Assembly: GCA_029582155.1 (NCBI GenBank) | Contig: CM055908.1 | Location: 20,747,406 to 20,811,405, forward strand | DNA length: 64,000 bases | Direction: 5' to 3' | DNA from: Panopea generosa | Taxonomy: Eukaryota; Mollusca; Bivalvia; Adapedonta; Hiatellidae | Shown: positions 1 to 11,856 of the stretch, one piece after another | Position numbering within the stretch: the stretch's first letter is position 1 | How the letters are laid out: each line of letters begins with the position of its first letter | Notes under the pieces: generated by a model | What the model was told of the DNA's origin: nothing | Seen by the model: the letters and a program-made list of their open reading frames with translations, nothing else | Database searches by the model: none | Made by a program: the position numbers and the translations under genes

Positions 1-1119
1 CTGAACCGAAAAAGCTGTAAATTATTCTTATTCTTGCATACCAAACACATTGAAATTATTTTAACTCAATTTATCCTAATAGAATTTACAACGATCGCTT
101 TCAAGACATTTAATTATATGATTTACATCATATATTTTATACGTTACGTCATCTAGATGGTTTCAACGTCACAGCGTGAGAATTTTATCACAGCCCTAGG
201 GTGAGATTATAAGAATCCATCCTGAGTATCAATGCGGGATAGAAATATCTCACCCAAGGGACAAAGCTCAGCCGAGTTCCCTGCATGTAATTTTGACCCA
301 GAGAGAGAGATCTTTTTATCTTACATGGATGAACTCTTATTGTTTTCTGCAATTCATCTCAGTCACATGAAAGATTCTGTTTAGTAGTCTTCATCACAAA
401 AACATTCTACTTTTTAAATGTGTGTGTAATGCCCAAAATTTCACATATATACATGTATATGAAGAAATGGACATTTTAAAGTACAAACTACAAGTATATA
501 CAAGAATTTACATCTGTTAATCTCTCCTCACATTGTTTAAATAATTCACTTCAAAAATAATTTTTACCCTAGCCCTGTTCTTGTAGGTAAGCAAGACGTC
601 ATAAATATATACGTTGATGTCATTATCTGACATAATGTCTATCTTTTTTGTACAGTTTCATTCAACAAAATCAAGTTTTAAAAGTAATTTTGTAGACGTG
701 AAAATGAAAACATATATGATTAGAGTCTATGACTCTGGGATAAGGAAATAGACTACAAAAACTGATTCAGTCCCAGATTTGCGTCAGGTCATACAAGAAA
801 GCTGTCACATGACATGGAAGATAGATATTTCCTCCACGGGAAAAACCCATATCTTATATGAGCAGAAATGGGAGAAAGTAATATCTAACCATGGTAAAAA
901 TGCAGATATCCGTATCCGGTGTGCAAGAATATAAAAGCTCATCTCAGTGCACAATAGCCCGAGGCAGCACAACTGGGCGTGAACAGTTGAATGTTGACAC
1001 AATCATTACCAGCTTCATTATTGTATGAATGCATTGTAAATACCACTATTATGTATAATATGTTTTATTTAATAAACAGATACTTTTTTTGCCGCATGAG
1101 ATTTTTGATTTACATTCCC

Positions 1120-1328
1120 GTAATTTTTATGCCATCGAGGGCTAACAGACGATCAATTAACCTAACCACTGTTTCCTTGGATCCTGAAAGGTTAACCAGT
1201 TCTCGAGCACACACCATCTCTGCAAGTAACTGATAACTTTCCTACTTTAATCAGCAGTGAGAGACAAATAATAATGAGATGCAATGTCGTATATCAACCA
1301 TCACGGAGATTGTAGATGGACGGGAACT
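1120..1328 (-). mobile_element. 5'-truncated tRNA-derived SINE (family A)
   Basis: The body matches the fuller SINE at 2726-3013: same order of 'atgccatc.agggctaacag', 'actcgagcacac' and 'agtaactgataact' blocks, ending at the 'catcacggaga' block. It lacks the tRNA head, so it is 5' truncated on the minus strand. It is bracketed by CATTCCC at 1113-1119 and 1329-1335, a likely 7-bp target duplication. The copy at 46772-47018 keeps about 31 bp of tail that is missing here. Confidence 0.75.
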
Positions 1329-1844
1329 CATTCCCTTAGTGTCTCACCATACAATTGCATCCCTTATTTTTGTCATAGTCACAAGATTCTTGCCCTTCAA
1401 TAAAAAATTAATGTTGAAATAGCAATTTCCATATAAGGACATGTTGAAAACACTGAATTTATTATGAAAATCTTATGATGCATTATACACTAGTTAGACA
1501 ATGTACCTACACTCAAAGACAATACCGAGGCATTTTCAAAAAAACATTTCCAGCAACTAAAAATTCAACTCTCTAGTTAATGAAATATAATGGGACAAAA
1601 ATTCAGCTTTTAGTGTTGAAAAATGGCAAATTTTACTAAAAATAATCAACTTTTAAATGCAATTTTTGGTCAGATAATTACCTAAAATTGTAGCGCTTTG
1701 AATTTCGGTGACAAAGCCGGAAGGGTCACCGCTAAGGTCGTAGGTTCAATGCAATGAACATTTTCAGAAGCATTTTTTATTGAATGTCATTATAACAGAT
1801 TAGCCAATAGCAGTATTATTCTCCCTAAACTATATATGAATACA

Positions 1845-1935
1845 GTCAAACCTGTCTTAAAGACCACTAAAGGGAAATCTGAAAAGTGGTCTCTTAAGGC
1901 AGGCGGTCTCTTAATGGGGTTAAAAAAAATTGTTG
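1845..1935. repeat. Terminus of a Tigger/mariner-like MITE
   Basis: The sequence starts 'acagtcaaacctgtctt' and contains alternating 'gaccact' and 'gtggtctctta' blocks. These resemble the terminal repeats near 21772 and 31518. Only an end fragment can be recognised, and there is no coding. The other copy has the same fragment near 47515. Confidence 0.45.
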
Positions 1936-2216
1936 GTCTTTTTTTTTTTATCTTATATAATGCATGTACGTTTCCATCATTTTTAGGGCTTTCACCCGCT
2001 GTTCTAATGTTAGACATTTTCTCTTTGCTGAAAATATGGCAATGTTGATAGAATATCGCAGTAAATAAAATAGACTGCTACTTTCATCACCTACATAATC
2101 ATTCAGAAAACTTATTTGTGGTATTAGAGTAGACGTTGGGATGAATAAAATTAGGATTCAGACTTAATAGGAAGTTAGAATTTTAGGATAAATAAAAGGT
2201 TTACCTCTTTACCTAC

Positions 2217-2239
2217 CCCCCCCCCCCCCCCCCCCCCCC
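2217..2239. repeat. Poly-C tract
   Basis: About 23-25 consecutive C, followed by a short A run. The equivalent place in copy 2 (47874-47898) has a much shorter, interrupted C run, so this is a length-variable homopolymer or a consensus artefact. Confidence 0.9.
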
Positions 2240-2725
2240 AAAAAAAATGTTCCTGATTGTCCGAGAATATACAACACATATCCATAACTCTTTATAACTC
2301 TTTGTCTAGACCAAAACAAACATGACCAACTTATAGATTTACGTGTATATTGACTTGAGTTATGTTCGATTCTCATATAGCTTTCAATCAACAATATAAA
2401 TAGCATTATAAATGATGTTGCATGACCTAGATTTAATCAATCTAAAAAACACAACACAGAAACACAACAAACATAACGGTCGGATAACCTAATTAACCGT
2501 TAAATATGTTCATCAATACACGGCTTGCGTAAGATGACAGATTGGCGCGTTTTTCTATAAACAACAAATGTAGCCCCGAACCTTATTTCGTTATTTTACT
2601 ATCAAAATTAAAAAAGGACAATCCGTAGTGAATAAAATTTCACTAACAATTACTATTTACTCAAACTACGAGTTATTATATCGAAAACATGTCAATATTT
2701 CTCCCCGTTAATGATTACATGTTGA

Positions 2726-3013
2726 TTGATTGATTGATTGAATATTTAGCGTCATTTTTATGCCATCAAGGGCTAACAGATGATCAGTTAACCATAACCA
2801 CTGTTTCCTGGGATTAACCAGTACTCGAGCACACCCCATCTCCGCAAGTAACTGATAACTTTCCCACTTGAATCAGTGGTGAGAGACGAATGATAATGAG
2901 ATAAAATGTCCTATATCAATCATCACGGAGACTGTTGCCGGGCGGGGGATTCGAACTCACGACCCCTGGATTGAAAGTCAGACGTGTAACCGACTGAGCT
3001 AATCGGGCCCGGC
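2726..3013 (-). mobile_element. tRNA-derived SINE, full length (family A)
   Basis: On the minus strand it starts with a tRNA-like head: an A-box-like TAGCTCAGTCGG, then a B-box-like GTTCGAATCCC. A central body of about 190 bp follows, and the 3' end is an (AATC)n tail, read on the plus strand as gattgattgattg. The 8-bp CATGTTGA occurs on both sides (2718-2725 and 3014-3021) as the target duplication. The head is close to an intact tRNA, but the attached body and tail make it a SINE and not a tRNA gene. It is present in both copies. Confidence 0.88.
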
Positions 3014-3250
3014 CATGTTGAATGGTGTTAGAGATTATATCTCCACCCTCACCAGATGATGTCACTATGCATAGTAGTAAATGAAACAGTAGTGGTTTTG
3101 AACAGTAGAAATCTGTCTAAAAACGAAAAAAAAAAAAACGGTGATTTTAGAAGCCCTGCTACCATCCGTAATAAAACTAAATATGCTATATATATTACCT
3201 GCCTTAATTTTTGTCGAGAATGGCATTAAACCCCATTCAGAAAGAATTAG

Positions 3251-3320
3251 AGCTGAGCCTGGTTAGCTCCATTGGTTGAGTGTCTGACTATCAATCTAAG
3301 GGTGTTGAGTTTGAATTCCC
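3251..3320 (+). repeat. Degenerate tRNA-like (SINE head) sequence
   Basis: An A-box-like 'tggttagctccattggttga' and a B-box-like 'gagtttgaattcccg' are spaced as in a tRNA, but the arms do not pair well. It is probably a decayed SINE head. The counterpart is at 48908-48975. Confidence 0.4.
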
Positions 3321-3468
3321 GAAAATAGTGGTTAGGTTAATTGGTCATGTTTATAAGAATGACTTAGTTATTGTGGTAGTATAAAGGATAAGAAAAATAT
3401 TGCAAAGCACAGTTCTGTTTGCCAGTTGCTTTTAATATTTATTTTTTTTATTTTATTTATCTCCACAG

Positions 3469-3600
3469 CTCAGGAATTCAACTCTATTCAGATTACCAAG
3501 GTGCATCGATGTTGATGAAGATCTGACAGTTGAAGATTTATGGTGGGGAAGACCCGAAAGTGCAAGGAAAGGAATATCAAATATATTGGAGCTTGGCTAA
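3469..3600 (+). CDS. Terminal coding exon of an unrecognised host gene
   Basis: A good splice acceptor (pyrimidine-rich tract ending 'ctccacag', AG at 3467-3468) is followed by a 43-codon open frame ending in TAA. The peptide runs LRNSTLFRLPRCIDVD and then a WWGRPESARKG segment, ending ILELG. Composition looks like real protein, and the reading frame survives in the other copy with two amino-acid changes. I do not recognise the family. Upstream exons would lie left of the window. The upstream phase is unknown, so the first codon is assumed. ORF-length filters miss it because of its size. Confidence 0.6.
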   Translation, partial: LRNSTLFRLPRCIDVDEDLTVEDLWWGRPESARKGISNILELG

Positions 3601-3689
3601 ACAGTTTATATTTCAGAATTGATACTGTTTTACAGATTAGATAATAAGTTCTTCACAGGCCAAATTGATATGCTTTGATATATACATGG

Positions 3690-5420
3690 ACTTTCATGTC
3701 GAGTATAAATACTCATATAAATTTTCTCAAGAACTGAATACCAAAATGTGTTCATATTTTGTATAAATGATTCCTATGAGTAAAATTTTCAAGTTTCTTA
3801 AAACAAAATGACTAGGGTCCATTGGGGCACAGGAAGCTGCCTATATTTACATAGCAATACTATGGGAAAACAGAAATTGCTATTTTTCTCATATTTTAGG
3901 TAGTACTTCAATTACCTTGATGTCTGGATTTTTGTTGTTTTTCTCATATCTTAGATATTACTTACTTTTGATTATATTGGTTTCTGGACCCTTCTTTAGT
4001 CATAACAGTTGAGACTGGGCCCTTTAAAGGGTATATAATATCCACAAGTAGTCAGCAGGGACCCCAAAAAAGATAAAATTGAGAAATTTAAAAAATTTTC
4101 TCAAAAACTGGTCAAATTTATTCATATTTGGTTTAAATGCTCCCTGAATAGGGATTTTAACTTTTTTTAAAATAAAGCTGCTATGGTTTACAGGAGCCCA
4201 GTAAAGAGATTTGATTTGTATTTGGGAGCACTTTGTGGAAAACAGGAAATTCTCCTTTCTATTCAATTTTAGTTATCATTTTAGTAATCATGAGGTTGAA
4301 CATCATAACAGTAGATCTGATAAAAGAGATTTAATATTTAAAAGAGGTCAGCAAGGCTCAAAAAGGGATAAAATTGTTAAATTTCAGAAATATTCCTCAA
4401 AATTTCTTCTTGATTTTTACATAGGAGTACTTATTTGTGAAAACAGTGAATTCTCTTTTGAACTATACGAAGACTAAGGGGGGCTATTCTACTCGCCAAA
4501 GAGGTCGCAGTTGGCATCACATCTTGGTTAAAGTTTTGCATGCAAGGCTGTTTCTCACCCATCATTCAATGTATTTGTTTAAAACTTCACAAAAGACATA
4601 TCCCAGTCATCAAACCTATTACAATAACTAGATTAGATAACTAATGCTTGAATAAAATGCAAATTATAGCCCTTGCTTAACTTAGAAATTCTGGTTAAAG
4701 TTTTGCTTGCAAGTAACATCAACCTCATATCACACCTTTCACTTAATGTATTTCACACAAAGTCATCACACCTACCACAACTACGTTAGATAACTCTTGC
4801 TAAAATATAATGCAAATTATGGCTCTTGTTCGACTCAAGACATTCTGGTTAAAGTTTTGCATGCAAGTACCATCAAGTCCATATCTCACCATCCACTCAA
4901 TGTATTTGATTGAAACTTTGATTGTAAAGCTTAATTTGCAGTTATGAAATCAAAGTGGGAGTAACGTAAGTGAGACAACTCTTGTTTACTTGGATTGGTC
5001 ACCGGTCTCAATCAAAGTTGGTAGTTTTGTGACAGATGGTTTGAATAGTCAAACACACTGTCTTATGGACTGCTCTAATTATCTAAGTGATTATTTTAAT
5101 TATATTGAAATAGGAAGTATAATGTAGTCACTACAGTTGAGACTAGGTCCTTTATTATAGTACAGGGAATTTATTATCCAAAAGGGCTATAATTATGAAA
5201 TTTACACAATTATCTTTTCATGAACTGATTTATAGCCAAATTTGTTCATATTTAGTGTAAATAGTTCATAATTATGTGCAAGGGCATGAAGTTTGTTTAA
5301 ATACAGGGGCTAGGGTCTATTAAGACCTAGTAAGGACATCGATTTATACATGGAAATGCTATGAGAAAATGGATAATTCTCATTTTTCTGATCTGTAAGT
5401 CATTCTTAGGCTAAGTCCAT
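3690..5420. repeat. Degenerate repeat cluster downstream of the terminal exon
   Basis: Three diverged copies of a block of about 200 bp lie near 3700-3940, 4075-4300 and 5195-5410, with a partial one at 4340-4460. Each has 'tttctcaagaact'-like, 'tgttcatatttngtntaaat', 'ctagggtccatt/ggagccc' and 'gaaaacaggaaattctc' parts in that order. A second set, near 4521, 4690 and 4850, repeats 'ggttaaagttttgcatgcaag' followed by 'caatgtatttg' every 165 bp or so. No reading frame is kept. The counterpart is about 49350-51060. Confidence 0.65.
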
Positions 5421-6093
5421 AAAATGAAAATGATTGGTTAATCAGTTGAATTTTAGACTTAAGGTAAGGCCCTATTTGACCTCTCGTTAGATCATATGAG
5501 CCGAAAGTTCACGTGAGCTATTCTGATCGTTTTTTTTATCTCAGCCATCTGGCCATCAATGATTTCTTTAAACATCTTCTGAAATCACTACTCCATTGTA
5601 TTAATTAATGACTAATATAGTTATCATTAATCAATAAAATCAACTTGTGCATGTAATCATTTTGAAAGACTACAAACAAACACATGCAAACTTCATTGGA
5701 ATTGACATAATCTTCTTTTATTCTGCGAAATCTTTCCATCTTAATTTGACTGTTTCACTTTGAAATAGTGAACTTTTAACTATTTATAGTCTGGTGTAAT
5801 TAATAATCTTGTAAACACCAAATGTAGTACTAAACATGATTGACATGTCATAATTATAACTGTTTGTATATACTGTATTTGTTTGTTATATCACAGAATC
5901 GACACCAGACTAACATAGTAGTATAACCGTAACATTGGAAAATTTAATGGAATTTCTAAAAAACATGTTTGCCTCGGGTCACGTAAATATGATGTGTACC
6001 AATTATCAAAATGCTTCTTTCATTAATTGGCAGAACTTTATAATAAAATGATAACAGTATTTAAAATGTTCAGATACATTATTACTTGTTGGG

Positions 6094-6625
6094 TTATTTA
6101 GCATCAGTTTTATAACAGACGATTAGTTAACTACTCTTTCCTGTCATCCAGTACTAGAGTACACCCATCTTTGTAAGTAACTGATAAATTTTACTCTTGA
6201 ATCAGCTGTGGTGGTCTATGAGGTAGAGCGTCTACCTTGCATGCGGAAGGTCATGGGTTCAATTGCCAGCCGGGTCATATGGTTGGATAATGGTACTGAA
6301 AGTTTCCACGCTTGGCACTCAGCATTTAGAGGATAGTTAGTCGGTGTTGGTATAATGTGACTGGGTGGGGTAATGTACAATGTATCTGCGGCATGGTACT
6401 CCAGTGTGGCAGCGCTTGGAATACTAGCTCAAGCAGAAACTGTCACTATATAACTAAAAAATTGTTGAAAACGTCTATAAACACCATACAACAACAAATG
6501 ACAAAGAGGCGTAATGTTGTGTATTAATCATCATGGAGACTAGACGGATGGGGATTCAAACTCACGACCCAGATTTGATAGTCAAACTTACTACCGACTG
6601 AACAGCTAACAGGGACAGGCTACCT
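6094..6625 (-). mobile_element. Old family-A SINE split by a second SINE
   Basis: The left part (6094-6214) has the family-A tail-proximal body, and the right part (6485-6625) has the head-proximal body with a decayed tRNA-like end. A different tRNA-derived SINE (6208-6485) lies between them. Divergence from 2726-3013 is high, so this is an old copy. The same nested arrangement is at about 51755-52275. Confidence 0.65.
6208..6485 (+). mobile_element. tRNA-derived SINE (family B), nested
   Basis: The plus-strand tRNA-like head has an A-box-like 'tctatgaggtagagcg' and a B-box 'gggttcaattgcc'. A body of about 200 bp unlike family A follows, and it ends in an (ACA/AAC) tail 'accatacaacaacaaa'. 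It interrupts a family-A SINE. Exact ends are uncertain by a few bases. The copy-2 equivalent is 51866-52155. Confidence 0.65.
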
Positions 6626-6843
6626 AAGTAAACTTAAAAACGTTTTTGAGACTGCAATTTTGCACATTCTCTATGATGCTCGGTCGTTTATTTTGTTTTA
6701 TGACCTAGATTCTCCTACCTCTGGATTTGTGGGGAAGAAGTTAGTGATTTGCAGAGATAAGATGCATGCCGTATTGGTTAACAGTTTGGCAACTCCTCGG
6801 AATGATGATTAAATGCGCTGAATGCCGTTACATCAGTAAGATA

Positions 6844-7317
6844 TGTAACAGGGTCCGTTTTTATTGGTCTAAGGGAGACAACTCTGTCGACCTTATCCTG
6901 TTTATGTCTAATCTTCCAAGAGTTACCTGTTTGTCATGGTTTGTGATTTTTAGTTGACATGTCACCTCTTCTTTGAAAAAATTGTGCAGTCAGCCATTTT
7001 TAGTCTTTGTGTGAAGATGTAGTTTTACTTGTGGTCAAGAAATTGTATTTCAACATATCAAAAGTAACAGTCACTGGGTTGTGTGATGAGATGTGAGACA
7101 GTGGTATTCTAGCAGGTCATTCATCCCATAGATGAGTGTGATGCGTTACAGTCTACTATACTATACTACGTTATGTTTATTAAAGTACTGAATTAAACTG
7201 ATTGAATTCAAACTATAGAGTCAGTTTTATTATCGAAATCGACAATCCGAACTCATAGACCCTTCGGGACTCGGACTATCATAATATATAATAGCGCCGA
7301 AAACAAACCCTGTAACA
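6844..7317 (+). repeat. 5' LTR of the Gypsy element
   Basis: 474 bp, beginning TGTAACAGGG and ending CCTGTAACA (TG...CA ends). It differs from the 3' LTR at five sites: gtCacc/gtGacc, caacAta/caacGta, ctgAatt/ctgTatt, aaatCg/aaatGg and ccTg/ccCg. Confidence 0.97.
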
Positions 7318-7319
7318 TC

Positions 7320-7334
7320 TGGCGCCCAACGAGG
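7320..7334 (+). promoter_or_regulatory. Primer binding site, Lys-tRNA type
   Basis: TGGCGCCCAACGAGG begins two bases after the 5' LTR. The first 12 bases have the form complementary to the 3' end of lysine tRNAs, as used by many retroelements. The match weakens after that. The tRNA assignment comes from family knowledge; it was not checked against this genome's tRNAs. Confidence 0.8.
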
Positions 7335-7818
7335 TTTTACAGACTTTTGAATAACAATCATTATAGTGTTTTAACTGGAGATCTGTTCACATCTATATAA
7401 TTATTTTGTACAATGGATTGTACAACTGGAACTTTTCCACCTATTGTGATTACACACAATAGACAGTGATTGTGAAGCTAATTTCTAAGGACATTTCCTT
7501 AGTTACGTAGTAAATGGACCTTACATAAGGAACTTATTCAGATGTTGAGGGAATTGATACACAGAGATACTCATTCGGATGTCGAGGAAACACATACGTA
7601 TACACAAATCCATATGTCGAGGGAATTCGAACACAGGAATACTGAGGACAGCAATTTTTCGGAGGAGGCAGGAGAACCGTGCATAAACTTTTAAGAGAAC
7701 TTACATTTTCAGTGAAATTAGTGCGTTAACTTGACAGTGTTTTTTAAATATTTAGTGTTTAACTTGACAGTGTTTTTGAAATTAGTGCTTAACTTGACAC
7801 AGTGTTTGTGAAAAAGTG

Positions 7819-7858
<40 letters not shown>

Positions 7859-8519
7859 ATTAACAGTTGACACATTGCTTGTGAAACCAGTGCATATTTG
7901 TGCTAGTGGCCAGTCAGATAAGTTACAGTACAGTATATATACAGTCTACAGAGTGTGAGTACAAAATATTGATAAATATTCATAAATTTGCAGTTATCAC
8001 TTTAAATACTGAGATATTGAAAGTAATCCTGATTCAGAAATAGTAAATAAAGATTCTGAAACTGAATGTTTTGAAGAGGCTGCAATTTGTGACATATTTA
8101 TATCAAATTTTAGTGTGATATTGTAGGAATGTAAGAGAAAATCACTTTAACATAACTCATTAATTAAGTGGTGACGGTATTCTCTTCACTCTTTTCTATA
8201 ATAACTGACCAGTATACTTTCTACATCATTAAGCAGTATACCTTAACTTTAACCTGTCAGGGTGTAATAATTGTTATTTTGAAACTCATTTTCAAAACAA
8301 ATTTCTGGAAAACCAAGTAAACAAAGTGACCTACTTTCGGTTTGTATAGTAGTTTTCATAGCAGTAATTTGGTTTCGATATGGACCGGTAGCCGATTCAA
8401 TATTAAGAAGAAGTGCTTAAATTGAAACTGTATTTTGGTGTTGTTTAGATTCAAGTCGTTTATTTTTATATCCGTTCATTTTTATTTTGTTTACATCGGT
8501 ACTTTGGGATTCCCCTCGT

Positions 8520-8700
8520 TTTCATTGGTGCGCACTGAGTTACGAGTGAAGTATAACTAGTTCCGGTGCCGGGAATATAACCACGTGACTATCACATGTC
8601 TTGAGTTCTGTTATTTCATTGGCCGATATCAAAATACGGGTGACGTAGACATCACATGACAGTCACGAGACAGTAAAACACCGTACTATTTATAACAGAT
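8520..8700 (+). promoter_or_regulatory. Candidate internal promoter in the Gypsy leader
   Basis: This stretch packs CACGTG, several CACATG/TCACATGAC words, a CRE-like TGACGTAG and an inverted CCAAT-like ATTGG upstream of TATTTATA. It is GC-richer than its surroundings. The function is inferred from motif clustering only. Confidence 0.3.
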
Positions 8701-10056
8701 CGAATAGCGTTCTGTTTACATTAGAGTACATGTATAGTAAATAAATTAGGACATATACAGATAGTATTAACATGCTGTAGTAGAGTTTTCTGAATATTTT
8801 AAGTTTGATACAGGTATAACAGGGCTGCATAGAAGAATAGAAGTGCAGTTACTGTAAACAATAAATGTAAAATACAGAATTTTATCTAGATTTATTGTGA
8901 CAGATAGAAAATTACTTTCATTAGAAATCTGTCAAAATATTTTTTTTCAAGATTGGAAATAATTTAAAAGTGTTCAAACCAGTGTTATAGTTGGAGTTAC
9001 TTGTTACTGAAACAGATCAAGTCAATTACAACTCATATGATTGTAATCAAATTGTTACTTGAATAGTTCAAGGCAATTTACAAATTTGGTACATTGTAGT
9101 TCGAACTGGTGTAATAGTTCAAGTTACTGATAACTGAGTTATCATTACTTGTTTAACTTAATCATTTTGAGTTTAGTTAATGAGTTAAAGTTACTTGTAA
9201 CTTACATAGTTCAAGTCACTTATAACTTAAATAAGTTCAGATCAGTGTAATAGCTGTTACTTGCAAGACTGTAACGCATCTGGAAATAGTTCAAGGCATT
9301 TGTAACTTAAGCAGTCCATGAACATCTTATAGTTCGAGTTATTTGTAACTATAATAGTTCAAGTCACTTGGAACTAAATTAGTTCAAGTTAATATAAAAT
9401 AATACTTAGTTCTTTTAACTTGAAAGGCAAATAATCAAAGTTCATTATTTATTTTCAAGTTATCTACAACTAAAGGTAATTAAAGTCATTTGTGACTTAG
9501 GTAAATAAAGTCAGAATAAAAGTTCAAGTTACTTGAAAGTCATTTGAAACTTGAATTGGTTATAACAGTCTGATCTTCAGAAGAAGAGACTGTTTTTATC
9601 TTCAGCAGAATTTTAAATCAAGTTTCTTTTTGCAACTAACCGTACGTTTCTACGTGTCGCAAATCAGAGCTCTGAATTAACGCGTTATTTTCCGCAATCT
9701 TTCGAAATGTTTCAGTTAAAATGAATACTTTGAATTGAAAAGTGTTTATAGTGGTGAATTCATTAAAGATACAACTTGGTGATTGTAAGATTGTGCTACA
9801 GTTGGAGATCTAGTGAATTGAGTGAATAGAATATTCTAACCAACTCCATTTGAGAGTGTGAAAATATTCAACAGTTTTTGAGTGATCGGGTTATTGAATA
9901 AATAGTCACAGACATATCGTGAAAAAGTGATCTGTAATATTTACAGTAGTCAACCGACAACAGAAATTGTGCGTTGCAAGCCATAACTGATATAGATGCA
10001 AGGTGTTTCACACTGTATAACCTGAGATAGACACTGATCAAAGGATCTCTATATTG

Positions 10057-10375
10057 GTGTTAACATAGTGCTACAGTGATAAACATTGGTGTTAACATAG
10101 TGCTACAGTGATAAACATTGGTGTTAACGTAGTGCTTCAGTGATAAACTTTGGTGTTAACATAGTGCTTCAGTGATAAACATTGGTGTTAACATAGTGCT
10201 ACAGTGATAAACATTGGTGTTAACGTAGTGCTACAGTGATAAACTTTGGTGTTAACATAGTGCTACAATGATAAACATTGGTGTTAACATAGTGCTACAG
10301 TGATAAACATTGGTGTTAACATAGTACTACAGTGATTAACTTTGGTGTTAGCATAGTGCTGTGGTGTGATAAAAG
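10057..10375 (+). repeat. 32-bp tandem repeat (about 10 copies)
   Basis: The unit is close to 'ggtgttaacatagtgctaca' plus 'gtgataaacatt', repeated about ten times with few changes (cTac/cTtc, acat/acgt, acatt/acttt). It lies just upstream of gag and is absent elsewhere in the window. Confidence 0.95.
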
Positions 10376-10703
10376 ACTGTAGTTGATAGAAAACGGAAGT
10401 GCTGTATTATAATAAACATATAGTTGTATAAGTGAAGTGTTTATACAAATAAATTAGTGTTAAAAGTAATTGGACACTAACTAAATTGCAACTTGGATAG
10501 ATTTTGATTAAAAATACACTGTTTGAAGTGCAGTTTAAAGAAGTCAGAGTTAAATAGACACTGTTTAAAGTGCAATTGAAAGTGATAAAGTGAAATAGTA
10601 TGATATAGTTTTGAGATACTCTGAACTCAGAAATTACACAAAAAGTGAAGTAGTGCTACATAGCTTTGAAGTGAAGTTAGTGAAAGAGAAATACTTAATA
10701 AAG

Positions 10704-11856
10704 ATGGAAGGAGAAGAAGATAAATCAGAGGTTGACACAGGAGGACCAAAACTAATGACTCCAGAGGAGGAGCAGTTATTAGAAACACTGAAAGTACTTG
10801 GAGTTGAGAATGCAGATGCATTAAAAACATTAATTAAAGCCCAGGCTAAGGCATTAGGACAAACCACCTAGTGAAACTACTGAAACAAAGCCATCACCAT
10901 TCAGTTTAAAGACACCTCCAGGAGAGAGGAGTGTTGTAACAGAGCGACCATCAGCCAGTGGTAGTGATGCCCCAAGATATGAAAGATCATATCACTTCCC
11001 TAAACTGCCTAGTTTTTATGGAGAGGAAAATAAAGGAGACGTGAGTTGGGCTACATTCAAGTTTGAAGTGGAAGCACTGATAGTAGAAAAAGTATTTAGT
11101 GAAGAACAGATATCACAAGGAATTAGAAGAGCACTTAAAGGCAATGCCAGTGATGTTGTTAGGAGACTTGGAACTGGAGTGACCGTGAAACAAATTATAG
11201 ATAAATTAGAAAGCACATTCGGCAACATAGAAACCAAAGAAAGTATACTTTGCAAATTTTTTTCATGTAAGCAGAAACAAAATGAATCAATAACAACATA
11301 TACATCTAGATTAGAAGAACTATTTTCCCAGGCTGTTACACTTAAAGGTTTCAGTAGTGCAGATGATGAGCAGTTAAAGAGAGTATTATATGAAGGACTC
11401 AGACCTGAAATAAAACATCAAGCAGCCTACAAGAATGACATGATATCAGACTACGACCGATTCAAAATAGAACTGAGAAAGATAGAAGTTGAAATGAAAG
11501 AGTCAGAGAAAGAGACAAAGAAGTGTAATGCAGCAATAAACATAGACAAAAAAGAAAATAGTGATTTGGCAGAGGTCAAGGAACTACTAAAGAAATTGAA
11601 CGACAGAATAGACCATTTAGAGAAAGATAAAGAAGATCAAAAGAAAAGTCATGACAACTATTACCCACCACCATGGTCTCAAGGGTATAATTACAACAGA
11701 GGTAGGGGAAGAAGTAGAGGAAGAGGTGATGACAGAGGAAGAGGTCGAGGAGTTTACAGACCTAGAAGACCTTTAAGGTCCATGACAATGAGTATTGAGT
11801 GTTACAACTGCCATCAGAGAGGTCACATAGCAAGGAATTGCCCAAAAAACGTGTAA
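10704..11856 (+). CDS. gag: Gag polyprotein, one frame break
   Basis: The start is taken as ATG at 10704 (MEGEEDK...). The first frame stops at TAG 10869-10871, but the +1 frame is open from about 10870 and runs to TAA 11854-11856, so one extra base near 10861-10869 interrupts an otherwise single gag. The body has the PKLPSFYG and WATFKFEVEALI features of Gypsy capsid and a coiled, charged region. An RG-rich stretch (about 11692-11770) and one CX2CX4HX4C zinc knuckle at 11800-11841 follow. Gag packages element RNA in cytoplasmic particles. The break could be a real mutation or a sequencing error. Confidence 0.88.

Larger units (their letters stand above)
7335..10703 (+). other. Long untranslated leader of the Gypsy element
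   Basis: About 3.4 kb without a convincing frame, between the primer site and gag. It contains a poly-A run of about 36 (7820-7856) and a GC-richer segment with E-box/CRE-like sites and a TATA-like element (8520-8700). A zone of repeated 'agttcaagtta/cttgtaact' words (8990-9550) and a 32-bp tandem repeat (10057-10375) follow. Most Gypsy leaders are far shorter. Confidence 0.7.

Noticed and set aside
805..1002. 65-codon minus-strand frame present in both copies
   Set aside because: No family features, and near-identity of the copies explains its survival.
2941..3012. Possible tRNA gene on the minus strand
   Set aside because: A and B boxes are good, but the sequence runs straight into a SINE body and (AATC)n tail flanked by a target duplication.
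10860..10872. Programmed +1 frameshift in gag, as in Ty3
   Set aside because: It falls inside gag and not at the gag-pol border, where a good -1 signal exists; a one-base mutation or error is simpler.
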